From NCBI RefSeq assembly GCF_014323405.1, contig NZ_JACRWE010000018.1, positions 1 to 6,706 on the forward strand: a stretch of DNA of 6,706 nt, in the 5' to 3' direction. Of this stretch, positions 1 to 6,507 are shown piece after piece; position 1 is the stretch's first letter; every line of letters begins with the position of its first letter. Both the position numbers and the translations under genes were made by a program. The stretch is from Romboutsia faecis. Its GTDB lineage: Bacteria > Bacillota > Clostridia > Peptostreptococcales > Peptostreptococcaceae. The notes beneath the pieces are model-generated. The model was given only the letters and a program-made list of their open reading frames with translations. It had not been told where the DNA came from and made no database searches.

Positions 1-118
<118 letters not shown>

Positions 119-267
119 AGTTGATGGGCTCAGATACTGTTATATATCTGGCTTTGTTTGGTTGTTTCGAATAATTCTTATAAAGAATTAGTTATATAAA
201 TTAACCTACTGTTTAATTTTCAAAGTTCTTATTTTGTTTTGTTTGTTTCGTCCGTGTTTCTCGGACA
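119..267 (-). other. pre-16S rRNA leader (transcribed spacer)
   Basis: This is the stretch between the downstream predicted rRNA promoter and mature 16S, about 150 nt and non-coding. In the direction of transcription it starts with a small GC hairpin (arms 262-266 and 250-254, CGGAC/GTCCG in plus-strand terms, 7-nt loop) that resembles a boxB. A U-poor, CA-rich linker follows, then the boxA-like block annotated separately. After that come an 8-bp hairpin with a 3-nt loop (172-190, TAATTCTT/AAGAATTA) and a 6-bp hairpin (131-150, CAGATA/TATCTG). Such leaders normally carry antitermination signals and one strand of the RNase III processing stem around 16S. The pairing strand is outside the window, so processing cannot be checked. 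Confidence 0.75.
209..230 (-). promoter_or_regulatory. boxA-like rRNA antitermination element
   Basis: On the minus strand the leader reads AAGAACTTTGAAAATTAAAC. This resembles the conserved Firmicutes rRNA leader block (TTCTTTGAAAACTAAAC type), whose CTTTGAAAA core is the boxA that recruits the NusB/NusE antitermination complex. The hairpin at 250-266 lies just upstream, in the boxB position of a nut-like site. The assignment rests on sequence similarity and on its place between the rRNA promoter and 16S. Confidence 0.6.
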
Positions 268-273
268 AGTAAT

Positions 274-302
274 ACTATATCAACTTTAAAGCATATCGTC
301 AA
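274..302 (-). promoter_or_regulatory. rRNA operon promoter P2 (proximal)
   Basis: On the minus strand there is a -35 box TTGACG (297-302), a 17-bp spacer and a -10 box TATAGT (274-279). Each is 5/6 to the sigma-A consensus with ideal spacing. An A/T-only tract (about 307-328) lies just upstream of the -35 and could act as an UP element for the alpha subunit. Transcription would begin near 266-267, about 150 nt before mature 16S, which is typical for an rRNA leader. This is the best promoter match I found in the window. Confidence 0.8.
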
Positions 303-357
303 CACCTTTTTTATATATTTTTTTATTAAATATAATTCTATATCTAATCAAAATAAG

Positions 358-366
358 TTATCCACA
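358..366 (+). promoter_or_regulatory. DnaA box (perfect 9-mer), proximal
   Basis: The sequence TTATCCACA is an exact match to the consensus high-affinity DnaA box, here on the plus strand. It abuts the -10 hexamer of the predicted upstream rRNA promoter (366-371) and covers its expected start site (about 359). DnaA bound here should interfere with initiation. The motif match is direct; binding and function are inferred. Confidence 0.6.
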
Positions 367-395
367 TTATATACAACTCATCTTATAGATTCCAA
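366..395 (-). promoter_or_regulatory. candidate rRNA operon promoter P1 (distal)
   Basis: On the minus strand there is a perfect -10 box TATAAT (366-371), an 18-bp spacer and a weaker -35 box TTGGAA (390-395, 4/6). It lies about 92 bp upstream of P2. This fits the tandem P1/P2 layout common in Firmicutes rRNA operons. The weak -35 and the AT-rich background make it less certain than P2. Two DnaA boxes flank it. Confidence 0.5.
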
Positions 396-411
396 CTCTA
401 TCACACCTATT

Positions 412-420
412 TTATCCACA
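412..420 (+). promoter_or_regulatory. DnaA box (perfect 9-mer), distal
   Basis: This is a second exact TTATCCACA in the same orientation, with its start 54 bp from the first. It lies 16 bp upstream of the -35 box of the candidate P1 promoter. A weaker relative (TTATTCATA, 464-472) lies further out. The surrounding DNA is almost all A/T. There is no dnaA, dnaN or other origin gene in the window, so I treat this as a possible regulatory or titration site, not an origin. Confidence 0.6.
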
Positions 421-489
421 TTATTAAAGTATTTATTAACATTATATTTTTTATTTATATTTCTTATTCATAAGTACCAATATGTAAAT

Positions 490-537
490 AAAAAACTAGA
501 TATTAATCATTTTTTCAGATTAATATCTAGTTTTTTT
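490..537 (-). terminator. intrinsic terminator downstream of nrdDG
   Basis: A perfect inverted repeat has 13-bp arms (496-508 CTAGATATTAATC and 518-530) and a 9-nt loop. It is flanked by six A's on the left and seven T's on the right, so the stem can extend to about 19 bp. On the minus strand it ends in a TTTTTT tract about 120 nt past the nrdG stop, as expected for a terminator of the nrdD-nrdG transcript. It also insulates the rRNA promoters just downstream. By sequence it would work in both directions. Confidence 0.85.
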
Positions 538-558
538 ATAATATATCTAAGTAATCTC

Positions 559-600
559 ATTAATAAAGTATATACTTGTCTCTTCAATAACTTTATTAAT
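559..600. repeat. 11-bp perfect inverted repeat after nrdG
   Basis: ATTAATAAAGT (559-569) and ACTTTATTAAT (590-600) are perfect reverse complements separated by 20 bp. The pair starts 12 bp past the nrdG stop codon. It has no T-tract on either side and is very AT-rich. It may be a 3' stabilising hairpin of the nrdDG mRNA or a chance pairing in AT-rich DNA. Confidence 0.4.
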
Positions 601-612
601 ATCCGCATTAGT

Positions 613-1152
613 TTATTTTGCGATAGATAATACCTTATTCATATATTCATATTTTAAAATAATATCATTTTCTTTTAAGCTTCTTTGAACATCTATTATT
701 CTCTGATTATATGAACCTCTAAATTTTAGACTTATATCTCTTTTACTTAATTCAAATTTTCCATCAACTAAAACATCTATTTGATTAAGCAATTTGATCC
801 TATCATTATGATCTTTATTTTCTGGTTCTAACAATTCTTCAAAAGTAAACCCCGTATAAGCCCATACATCTAATTTATTTCTTTTAGCTTCTTTTGCAAT
901 TAATTCTAAAACTTCTGATTGTAAGAATGGTTCTCCCCCTGACAGAGTAATTCCTTTCTGAAGTTTTAAATTCCTAATTATATCTATAATCTCATTAACA
1001 TCTATTTTATATCCACTATTTAAAGAATGTGTTTGCGGATTATGGCACCCAGTACAGTTATGAATACAACCTTGAGTCCAAATTACCATTCTTAACCCCG
1101 GTCCATCTACTATACTATCAAAAGTAGTAGGCGATGCTAATCTTAATTTCAT
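613..1152 (-). CDS. nrdG: anaerobic ribonucleotide reductase activating protein NrdG
   Basis: The 179-residue product is a radical SAM enzyme. It uses a 4Fe-4S cluster and S-adenosylmethionine to generate the stable glycyl radical on NrdD, and acts in the cytoplasm. The cluster motif CxxxCxxC is at C29, C33 and C36 (within GCIHNCTGCHNP). The SAM-contacting LSGGEPF motif is at residues 70-76, and the N-terminal FDSIVDGPGLR segment is typical of NrdG. Length matches the family (about 150-180). The ATG at 1152 has a good Shine-Dalgarno GGAGG (1160-1164) 7 nt upstream. The gene begins 19 nt after the nrdD stop, so the two are almost certainly co-transcribed in the usual order. A terminator follows at 490-537. 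No key residue is missing. Confidence 0.96.
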   Translation of the reverse strand: MKLRLASPTTFDSIVDGPGLRMVIWTQGCIHNCTGCHNPQTHSLNSGYKIDVNEIIDIIRNLKLQKGITLSGGEPFLQSEVLELIAKEAKRNKLDVWAYTGFTFEELLEPENKDHNDRIKLLNQIDVLVDGKFELSKRDISLKFRGSYNQRIIDVQRSLKENDIILKYEYMNKVLSIAK

Positions 1153-1171
1153 AATAGCGCCTCCATTTAAA

Positions 1172-3520
1172 TTACCTATGTTTTACTCTATCTCGTACCT
1201 CTGCTCTTTTTGCATTATTAAATCTATCAACAGTTCCTACTAAATATCCTGTTATCCTTCTTATTCTTTCAAACTTAACATTATCTATTTCTTCATTTCT
1301 CCCACAAGCAGGACATATATTACCTTCAATAATTCCTGAGTATCCGCAAATAGGGTCTCTATCCACAGGATGATTTATGCTACCGTATCCTATTCCTAAT
1401 TCCTTCATAGCTCTTATTATTGTTTCAAATGCTTCTAAATTATTTGTAGGATCTCCATCTAACTCTACATAGGTTATATGGCCAGCATTAGTAAATTCAT
1501 GATAAGGTGCCTCTATTCTTATTTTTTCAAAAGCACTTATCTTATAGTAAACTGGTACGTGGAAAGAATTCGTATAGTACTCTTTATCTGTTATTCCTTC
1601 TATTTCTCCATATAGGGCCTTATCTATAGAAGTAAATCTACCTGAAAGCCCCTCTGCTGGAGTTGCTATTAATGAAAAGTTTAATTTATACTTATCACTA
1701 GCTTCATCCATCCTATCTTTCATGTGTGATATTATTTTTATGCCTAATACTTGAGCTTCTTTGCTTTCACCATGATGTTTTCCTACAAGCCCAATCAAAC
1801 ACTCTGCTAACCCTATAAATCCTACTGTTAGTGTTCCTTGTTTTATTACTTCCTTTAATTTATCTTCTGGTCCTAAATTATCAGATCCCAGCCATATGCC
1901 TTGCCCCATTAAGAATGGAAAATTCTTCACCTTTTTGTTGCCTTGAACCTCCATCCTTTCTAATAGTTGATCTATAACTAGGTCTATTTTTTCATCTAAT
2001 TCTTTAAAGAATCCATCTAAGTTTGCTTCTTCATTATTTATCATCCCATGTTTTATACCTAATCTAGGTAGGTTAATTGTTGTAAATGATAAATTACCTC
2101 TACCACTAACAACTTCTTCTCCACAAACATTACTCAAAACCCTAGTTCTACATCCCATATATGTAGCTTCAGTCTCTGGATGACCTCCTCTATAATATTT
2201 TGCATTAAAAGGAGCATCTAAAAAACTAAAATTCGGGAATAATCTCTTAGCTGATACTTTACAAGATAATTTAAATAAGTCGTAATTAGGATCTCCTGGG
2301 TTTAAATTTATACCTTCCTTTACCTTAAATATTAATATTGGAAATATAGGTGTTTCTCCATTTCCTAATCCACGTTCTAAGCACAATAATAAATTCTTAC
2401 TAACCATCCTACCTTCTTCTGATATATCAGTCCCAAAGTTCACACTAGAAAAAGGCACTTGAGCTCCTGCTCTAGAGTGCATAGTATTTAAATTATGTAT
2501 AAATCCTTCCATTGACTGATATGTTCGTCTATCAGTTTCTTCATATGCCTCATTATAAGCAAACTCTTGTATCTTTTTAGTTACATCTTCATCTATATTA
2601 AATTCTTCTTTTAACATTTCTTTTTCTTTATTTATATATGACTCATTCTTCTTTAATCCCAGCTTTAGATTCTCTTCTTCTATTTTACAAACAATATTTT
2701 TTATAGCTTCTTTATCATCTATATCTTTAAATAATTTTAATGCCTTTGACATATTAGATATATATTGCTTTCTAAATGTCTTGTATACTCCTTTAGCTAA
2801 TCCATAATCAAAAAAAGGTATGCTTTGACCGCCATGTTGATCATTTTGATTACTTTGAATTGCTATAGCTGCCAACGCTCCATAACTCATTACATCATTC
2901 GGTTCTCTTAAGAAACCATGACCAGTTGAAAATCCACCTTCAAAAAGTTTTTCAAGATCAATTTGACAACAAGTCAATGTTCCCATATTTAAAAAATCCA
3001 TATCATGTATATGTATGTCTCCATTATCATGAGCATATGAGTGCTCCGGTTTTAATATATGAGTTTTGCAGAATTCTTTAGATACAGCACTTCCATATTG
3101 GAGCATAGTTCCCATAGCAGTATCTCCATCTATATTAGCATTCTCTCTTTTTATATCTGCATCACTGGAGTCTTCAAAAGTAATTTCTTCTATTGCTTTC
3201 ATTAATCTTGTTTTTGAATTTCTGATTCTACTTCTCTCAGTTCTGTATATAATATATTCTTCACTAGTTTTTGCATGCCCAGTTTCTATTAATACTTTTA
3301 CAACTACATCTTGTATATCTTCTACTCCAGGTATAGAATCTGTATATTTAGAGTTCAATACTCTTATAACTTCTTGAGTTAACTGCTCTGATAACTTATA
3401 ATTTGGAACTTCTTCTTCTTTCTTTGCAACTTTCTCAGCCGCTAGAAAAATAGCTCTAGTTATCCTATCCTCATTGAATGGTATAATTCTCCCATCTCTT
3501 TTTTTTACAAATCTAACCAT
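1172..3520 (-). CDS. nrdD: anaerobic (class III) ribonucleoside-triphosphate reductase NrdD
   Basis: The 782-residue glycyl-radical enzyme reduces ribonucleotides to deoxyribonucleotides without oxygen, for DNA synthesis and repair. Residues about 3-98 are an ATP-cone (VKKRDGRIIPF start), the allosteric site for ATP/dATP. The catalytic barrel follows. Candidate active-site cysteines are C184/C185 (LTCCQIDL) and C457 (MGCRTRV). The C-terminal domain carries the radical glycine G758 in RRITGYL. The zinc region before it shows only three cysteines, C725, C736 and C739; where E. coli and phage T4 enzymes have the first cysteine of a CxxC pair, this one has D722. A charged, helical insertion occupies about 253-335. 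The start ATG has a GGGGG ribosome-binding site (3530-3534) 9 nt upstream. nrdG follows 19 nt after the stop. Two NrdR-type boxes lie just upstream. Identification is firm; the zinc ligand set is inferred. Confidence 0.97.
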   Translation of the reverse strand: MVRFVKKRDGRIIPFNEDRITRAIFLAAEKVAKKEEEVPNYKLSEQLTQEVIRVLNSKYTDSIPGVEDIQDVVVKVLIETGHAKTSEEYIIYRTERSRIRNSKTRLMKAIEEITFEDSSDADIKRENANIDGDTAMGTMLQYGSAVSKEFCKTHILKPEHSYAHDNGDIHIHDMDFLNMGTLTCCQIDLEKLFEGGFSTGHGFLREPNDVMSYGALAAIAIQSNQNDQHGGQSIPFFDYGLAKGVYKTFRKQYISNMSKALKLFKDIDDKEAIKNIVCKIEEENLKLGLKKNESYINKEKEMLKEEFNIDEDVTKKIQEFAYNEAYEETDRRTYQSMEGFIHNLNTMHSRAGAQVPFSSVNFGTDISEEGRMVSKNLLLCLERGLGNGETPIFPILIFKVKEGINLNPGDPNYDLFKLSCKVSAKRLFPNFSFLDAPFNAKYYRGGHPETEATYMGCRTRVLSNVCGEEVVSGRGNLSFTTINLPRLGIKHGMINNEEANLDGFFKELDEKIDLVIDQLLERMEVQGNKKVKNFPFLMGQGIWLGSDNLGPEDKLKEVIKQGTLTVGFIGLAECLIGLVGKHHGESKEAQVLGIKIISHMKDRMDEASDKYKLNFSLIATPAEGLSGRFTSIDKALYGEIEGITDKEYYTNSFHVPVYYKISAFEKIRIEAPYHEFTNAGHITYVELDGDPTNNLEAFETIIRAMKELGIGYGSINHPVDRDPICGYSGIIEGNICPACGRNEEIDNVKFERIRRITGYLVGTVDRFNNAKRAEVRDRVKHR

Positions 3521-3538
3521 TATAAAACGCCCCCTTTG

Positions 3539-3554
3539 TTACTATATATTGTAT
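3539..3554. promoter_or_regulatory. NrdR box 1 (proximal to nrdD)
   Basis: On the nrdD strand the core reads CAATATATAG (3542-3551). It matches every core position of the palindromic NrdR consensus (acaCwAtATaTwGtgt, from memory). It sits 5-20 bp upstream of the nrdD ribosome-binding site. NrdR is the Zn-ribbon/ATP-cone repressor of ribonucleotide reductase genes and binds pairs of such boxes. An identical 14-base block lies one box upstream. Confidence 0.75.
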
Positions 3555-3570
3555 CACAATTTTATTTCTA

Positions 3571-3586
3571 CCACTATATATTGTAT
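3571..3586. promoter_or_regulatory. NrdR box 2 (distal from nrdD)
   Basis: The same core, CAATATATAG on the nrdD strand (3574-3583), recurs exactly 32 bp from box 1, leaving 16 bp between the two 16-bp boxes. That is about three helical turns, so both boxes face the same side of the DNA, as in known NrdR operators. The box covers the best -10 candidate of the nrdD promoter, which suggests repression by blocking RNA polymerase. Confidence 0.75.
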
Positions 3587-3609
3587 ATAAAAACTGATAT
3601 ATATCTTAA
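3580..3609 (-). promoter_or_regulatory. candidate nrdDG promoter
   Basis: On the minus strand there is a -10 TACAAT (3580-3585, 5/6), an 18-bp spacer and a -35 TTAAGA (3604-3609, 4/6). The -10 lies inside NrdR box 2. The -35 lies inside a 15-bp palindrome (3603-3617, ATCTTAA-T-TTAAGAT). Transcription would start near 3573 and put NrdR box 1 in the early leader. The -35 is weak and the region is so AT-rich that other -10 matches exist, so the exact position is uncertain. Confidence 0.4.
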
Positions 3610-3617
3610 TTTAAGAT
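3603..3617. repeat. 15-bp palindrome in nrdD promoter region
   Basis: ATCTTAA and TTAAGAT are perfect reverse complements around a single central T. The symmetry and its position over the predicted nrdD -35 box suggest a possible protein-binding site. It does not match the Fnr, Rex or CcpA consensus sites that I know. AT-rich palindromes of this size can arise by chance. Confidence 0.35.
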
Positions 3618-3875
3618 TTCATTTTATACTAGATTATATTTATTGACTATATAATCCAATACACTTCAAATATGTACTTTTTTCTTATAAATATTAGTGT
3701 ATTAAAATTATTAGTATTATTTTTTTAGTAAAACATATACTCTTATTAACTTATTTAGCCAATTTCATTAAATGCTTTTATTAAAACAGGAATTTATTTA
3801 TTTTCATATTTAGAGTATGTTTTTTCTAAATTTTCGTATAACATATTAAATATACAATCTAAAGGGGGGAATTTT
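3618..3875. other. AT-rich intergenic region upstream of the aminotransferase
   Basis: Together with the nrdD promoter elements, this makes up the 355-bp divergent gap between nrdD and the aminotransferase. I see no gene, tRNA, riboswitch-like conserved core or terminator here. The best plus-strand promoter candidate is TTGACT (3643-3648), 17 bp, TCAAAT (3666-3671); the -10 is only 4/6 and would leave a leader of about 200 nt. TATACAAT (3851-3858) lies too close to the ribosome-binding site to be convincing. The only clear signal is the GGGGGG run (3864-3869), the aminotransferase ribosome-binding site. Confidence 0.5.
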
Positions 3876-5081
3876 ATGTTATCTAATAGATTATCATCTA
3901 TAACTCCATCAGTAACTATCGGAATCAGTTCAAAGGTAAACGAACTAAAAAACTTAGGAAGAGATATTATTAATCTTAGCATAGGGGAACCAGATTTTAA
4001 TATCCCCGAAAAAGCTAAATCAGTTGGAATAGATTCTCTTAATAAGAATGAAACAAAATACAACTTAGTTTCCGGAATTAAAATTTTAAGAGAAGAAATT
4101 TGTAAAAAGCTTTCAAATGAAAATAATTGCATCTATTCTATAGATGAAATAGTTGTATCTAATGGAGCAAAACATGCTATTACTAATGCTTTATTAGCTG
4201 TTACTAATCCAGGAGATGAAGTTTTACTTCCTAAACCATATTGGGTAAGTTATTCTGAAATGACCAAAATTGTAAATGCAGTTCCAGTGCCTATTGAAAC
4301 TGAAAAAAGTAATGACTTCAAGCTAACAGGGGAATTATTAGAAAAATATATAACAAATAAAACTAAACTTCTTATTTTAACTAATCCTTCTAATCCAACA
4401 GGAGCTGTTTATAAAAAAGACGAATTGATTGATATTGCAAATGTATGTTTAAGAAATAATATATATATACTAGCAGATGAGATTTATGAAAAGATATGCT
4501 ATACAGATAACTTTGTATCAGTTGCATCTTTAAGTAATGAAATAAAAGATATCACTATAACTATAAATGGATTTGCTAAATCTGCTGCTATGACAGGTGT
4601 TAGGTTAGGATACTCTGCATCTAATAAAAAAATAGCAAAAGGTATAAATGCTATCCAAGGTCACCTTGTATCTCATCCTTCTTTAATATCACAGTACATA
4701 GGTTATGGAGCACTAACACAATGTGGTGATGATATAAATAATATGGTAAGGACATATAAACACAGAAGAGACTTGATAACATCTAAGTTAGATACTATAC
4801 CTAATATCGAATATGTGTATCCTGAAGGTGCATTCTATGTGTTCATAGATTTATCTAAAATAAAAGATAAGTTTGATTACAAAGAAAGTTTTTCTATAGA
4901 ATTTTGTGAAAAATTTTTGGAAGAGTATAATGTTGCTATTGTACCTGGTCTAGCCTTTGGTATTGATAATTATGTTCGTATCTCATATGCTTGTAAAGAA
5001 GATTACTTTTTAGAGGCATTAGACAGATTAAATGTATTTGTTTCAAATATAATGCAATCAAACACTATTAATAATTACTAG
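3876..5081 (+). CDS. class I/II PLP-dependent aminotransferase (aspartate aminotransferase-like)
   Basis: The 401-residue fold-type I aminotransferase is closest in motif pattern to the prokaryotic (Ib) aspartate aminotransferases, which interconvert aspartate and 2-oxoglutarate with oxaloacetate and glutamate. Visible features are LSIGEPDFNIP near the N-terminus (35-44), the cofactor phosphate loop SNGAKHAI (95-102), a stacking aromatic W123, NPSNPTG (170-176) with N173, DEIYEK with D201 and Y204, the Schiff-base lysine K235 in NGFAKSAAMTG, R243, and R368 (YVRISYA), the substrate carboxylate arginine. The usual W before R243 is V242. Length is normal. The start is fixed by a strong GGGGGG ribosome-binding site 6 nt upstream of the ATG. 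It is the only plus-strand gene here, divergent from nrdD and convergent with the peptidase, so probably monocistronic. Substrate specificity (aspartate, aromatic or other) cannot be settled by eye. Confidence 0.9.
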   Translation: MLSNRLSSITPSVTIGISSKVNELKNLGRDIINLSIGEPDFNIPEKAKSVGIDSLNKNETKYNLVSGIKILREEICKKLSNENNCIYSIDEIVVSNGAKHAITNALLAVTNPGDEVLLPKPYWVSYSEMTKIVNAVPVPIETEKSNDFKLTGELLEKYITNKTKLLILTNPSNPTGAVYKKDELIDIANVCLRNNIYILADEIYEKICYTDNFVSVASLSNEIKDITITINGFAKSAAMTGVRLGYSASNKKIAKGINAIQGHLVSHPSLISQYIGYGALTQCGDDINNMVRTYKHRRDLITSKLDTIPNIEYVYPEGAFYVFIDLSKIKDKFDYKESFSIEFCEKFLEEYNVAIVPGLAFGIDNYVRISYACKEDYFLEALDRLNVFVSNIMQSNTINNY

Positions 5082-5087
5082 ATAAAT

Positions 5088-5135
5088 AAAAAAGGTAGTA
5101 TTAATAAATTTATACAATTTATCGATACTACCTTT
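5088..5135. terminator. bidirectional hairpin terminator between convergent genes
   Basis: AAAGGTAGTAT (5091-5101) pairs with ATACTACCTTT (5125-5135). After a 2x2 internal loop, ATAAATT (5104-5110) pairs with AATTTAT (5116-5122) around a 5-nt loop. The hairpin sits between the aminotransferase stop (5081) and the peptidase stop (5168). On the minus strand it is followed by TTTTTTATTT, a proper U-tract, so it should terminate the peptidase transcript well. On the plus strand only TTT follows, so termination of the aminotransferase transcript is probably weaker. Confidence 0.85.
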
Positions 5136-5167
5136 CATCTATGTAAATTTTACTTGTTAATAGTATT

Positions 5168-6288
5168 TTATTTTATATTATACTTTTCTAGAATTGAATC
5201 TATGAATTTTCCATTTTCATAAAATAACTCACCATCAGCATATATTTTCCCACCATTCCTCATATCACAAAGCATATCCCAGTGTAATGATGACTTATTT
5301 TTTCCTCCTGCTTCTGGCATTGAGTCTCCAATTGCCATATGTACTGTGCCACCTATTTTTTCATCAAATAGCATATTTGAAGTAAAATCTTTTATTCCAT
5401 AATTAGTTCCTATAGCTACCTCTCCAAAGAAACTTGATCCCTCATCAGTATCTAATAATGACTTTAACAATTCTTCTCCTTTTTTTGCCTTAGCATTAAC
5501 AACCTTACCATCTTTAACTTCAAGTTTTATTCCTTCTATTTGTCTCCCTGCAAATATACCTGGAAATGAAAATGTTATATATCCATTGATATTATTCTCT
5601 AATGGTGACGTGAAAATTTCACCATCTGGGAAATTTTGTTTTCCGTCACAATTTATCCACTTTCTGCCTTCTATTCCTACCATAATATCTGTATCCTCAG
5701 ATACTATATGAAGATTACTTTTGCTGTCTAAGTATTTTACCCATCGTTCTTGTTCTTTACTTATTTTTTTCCATTCAGATACAGGATCTTGGCTATCTAA
5801 TAATCCAGCTCCGTAAACAAAATCTTCATACTCATAGAAGCCTCTTGCGCATCTGCATAAGTTGGATATTGAGTTCCACACCATCTTAAACTTCCATCAC
5901 CAGTTCTATCTGAGTAAATCTTTCTCCATGTACTAGATCCTTGCTGATACATTTTTAATTTATCAGAATTTATCCTAGATAACATTCTTGTATTTCTATT
6001 CCCCCAAGCAGTCAGCCATACATCAGCTTCACTTAATATGGATTCGTATATCATATTGCCACTCTTAAGCTGCTTTTCACTTCCATACTTCAATTGAATT
6101 TCTTTTATCTCATCTGATTCTAGTGTGTATTCTATATGAGCACCTTTCTTAGTAGCTTCTTTTACAACTTCTATAACCCATGGTGTTGCAACCTCATCTG
6201 CACATACATATACAATATCCCCCTCTTTTACTTCTACAGAATATTCAACTAAAAGTTTCGCTAATTTATTTAATCTTTCATCAGCCAT
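5168..6288 (-). pseudogene. M29-family (AmpS/AmpT-type) metalloaminopeptidase, frameshifted
   Basis: Two overlapping reading frames together make one M29 (thermophilic-type) aminopeptidase, a cytosolic dinuclear-metal enzyme that removes N-terminal residues from peptides. The first frame gives 153 residues up to EASMS, runs 10 residues out of frame and stops at 5797. The second frame resumes at EYEDFVYGAGLLD and continues for 221 residues to 5168. Likely metal or catalytic residues are all in the second part: E in DGEIFTSP, E in GEVAIG, H in VHMAIG, and H and D in LHWDML (about 227, 293, 320, 339 and 341 of the reconstructed 376-residue protein). The family usually reads MSLxEYEDF at the break, so about two residues plus the frame are lost near 5830-5836. 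The start is ATG 6288, 7 nt after AGGAGG (6296-6301); a TTG at 6294 is too close to it. A possible -10 TATACT (6324-6329) lies upstream. Either a real mutation or a sequencing error could explain the break. Confidence 0.88.
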
Positions 6289-6507
6289 ACCCAATCCTCC
6301 TTTTACTATAAGATATCTACAATAGTATAACTTTTCTTCATTAATCTCTACATATTATTTTGATTATTTTATATAATAAAATTTATATGGAATATGTATT
6401 TAAAAACGATTGATAATTATTATATATTTTAGATCTTTACCGATATATAATAGTAAAATATCAACTAGATAAATCTCTCTAAATACTCTAGATTAAAATT
6501 ATAAATC

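Noticed and set aside
358..472. Replication origin (DnaA boxes in AT-rich DNA)
   Set aside because: There are only two perfect boxes, no dnaA/dnaN/rpmH neighbourhood and no larger cluster. The position upstream of an rRNA promoter favours a regulatory or titration role.
3066..3377. 103-codon plus-strand open frame
   Set aside because: It lies wholly inside nrdD on the opposite strand, has no ribosome-binding site, and nrdD is unmistakable here. It is a shadow frame.
3618..3875. Riboswitch or T-box leader upstream of the aminotransferase
   Set aside because: No conserved core, specifier-loop/T-box sequence or terminator hairpin is visible. The stretch is simple AT-rich DNA.
3794..4132. 112-codon minus-strand open frame overlapping the aminotransferase start
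   Set aside because: It runs antisense through the well-supported aminotransferase N-terminus, and its product resembles no family I know. It is a shadow frame.
1310..5670. Extra near-match DnaA boxes inside nrdD (about 1360-1370) and the peptidase gene (about 5651-5659)
   Set aside because: Each is a single 8/9 match inside coding sequence, with no partner or promoter context.
5800..5850. Programmed ribosomal frameshift in the peptidase
   Set aside because: I see no X XXY YYZ slippery heptamer and no obvious stimulatory stem. Bases appear to be missing relative to the family motif, which points to a deletion.
5168..5884. Second half of the peptidase as an independent gene starting at 5884
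   Set aside because: The first 17 residues before EYEDF are out-of-frame translation of the upstream half. There is no convincing ribosome-binding site, and the N-terminal domain is in the overlapping frame. One broken gene explains both.
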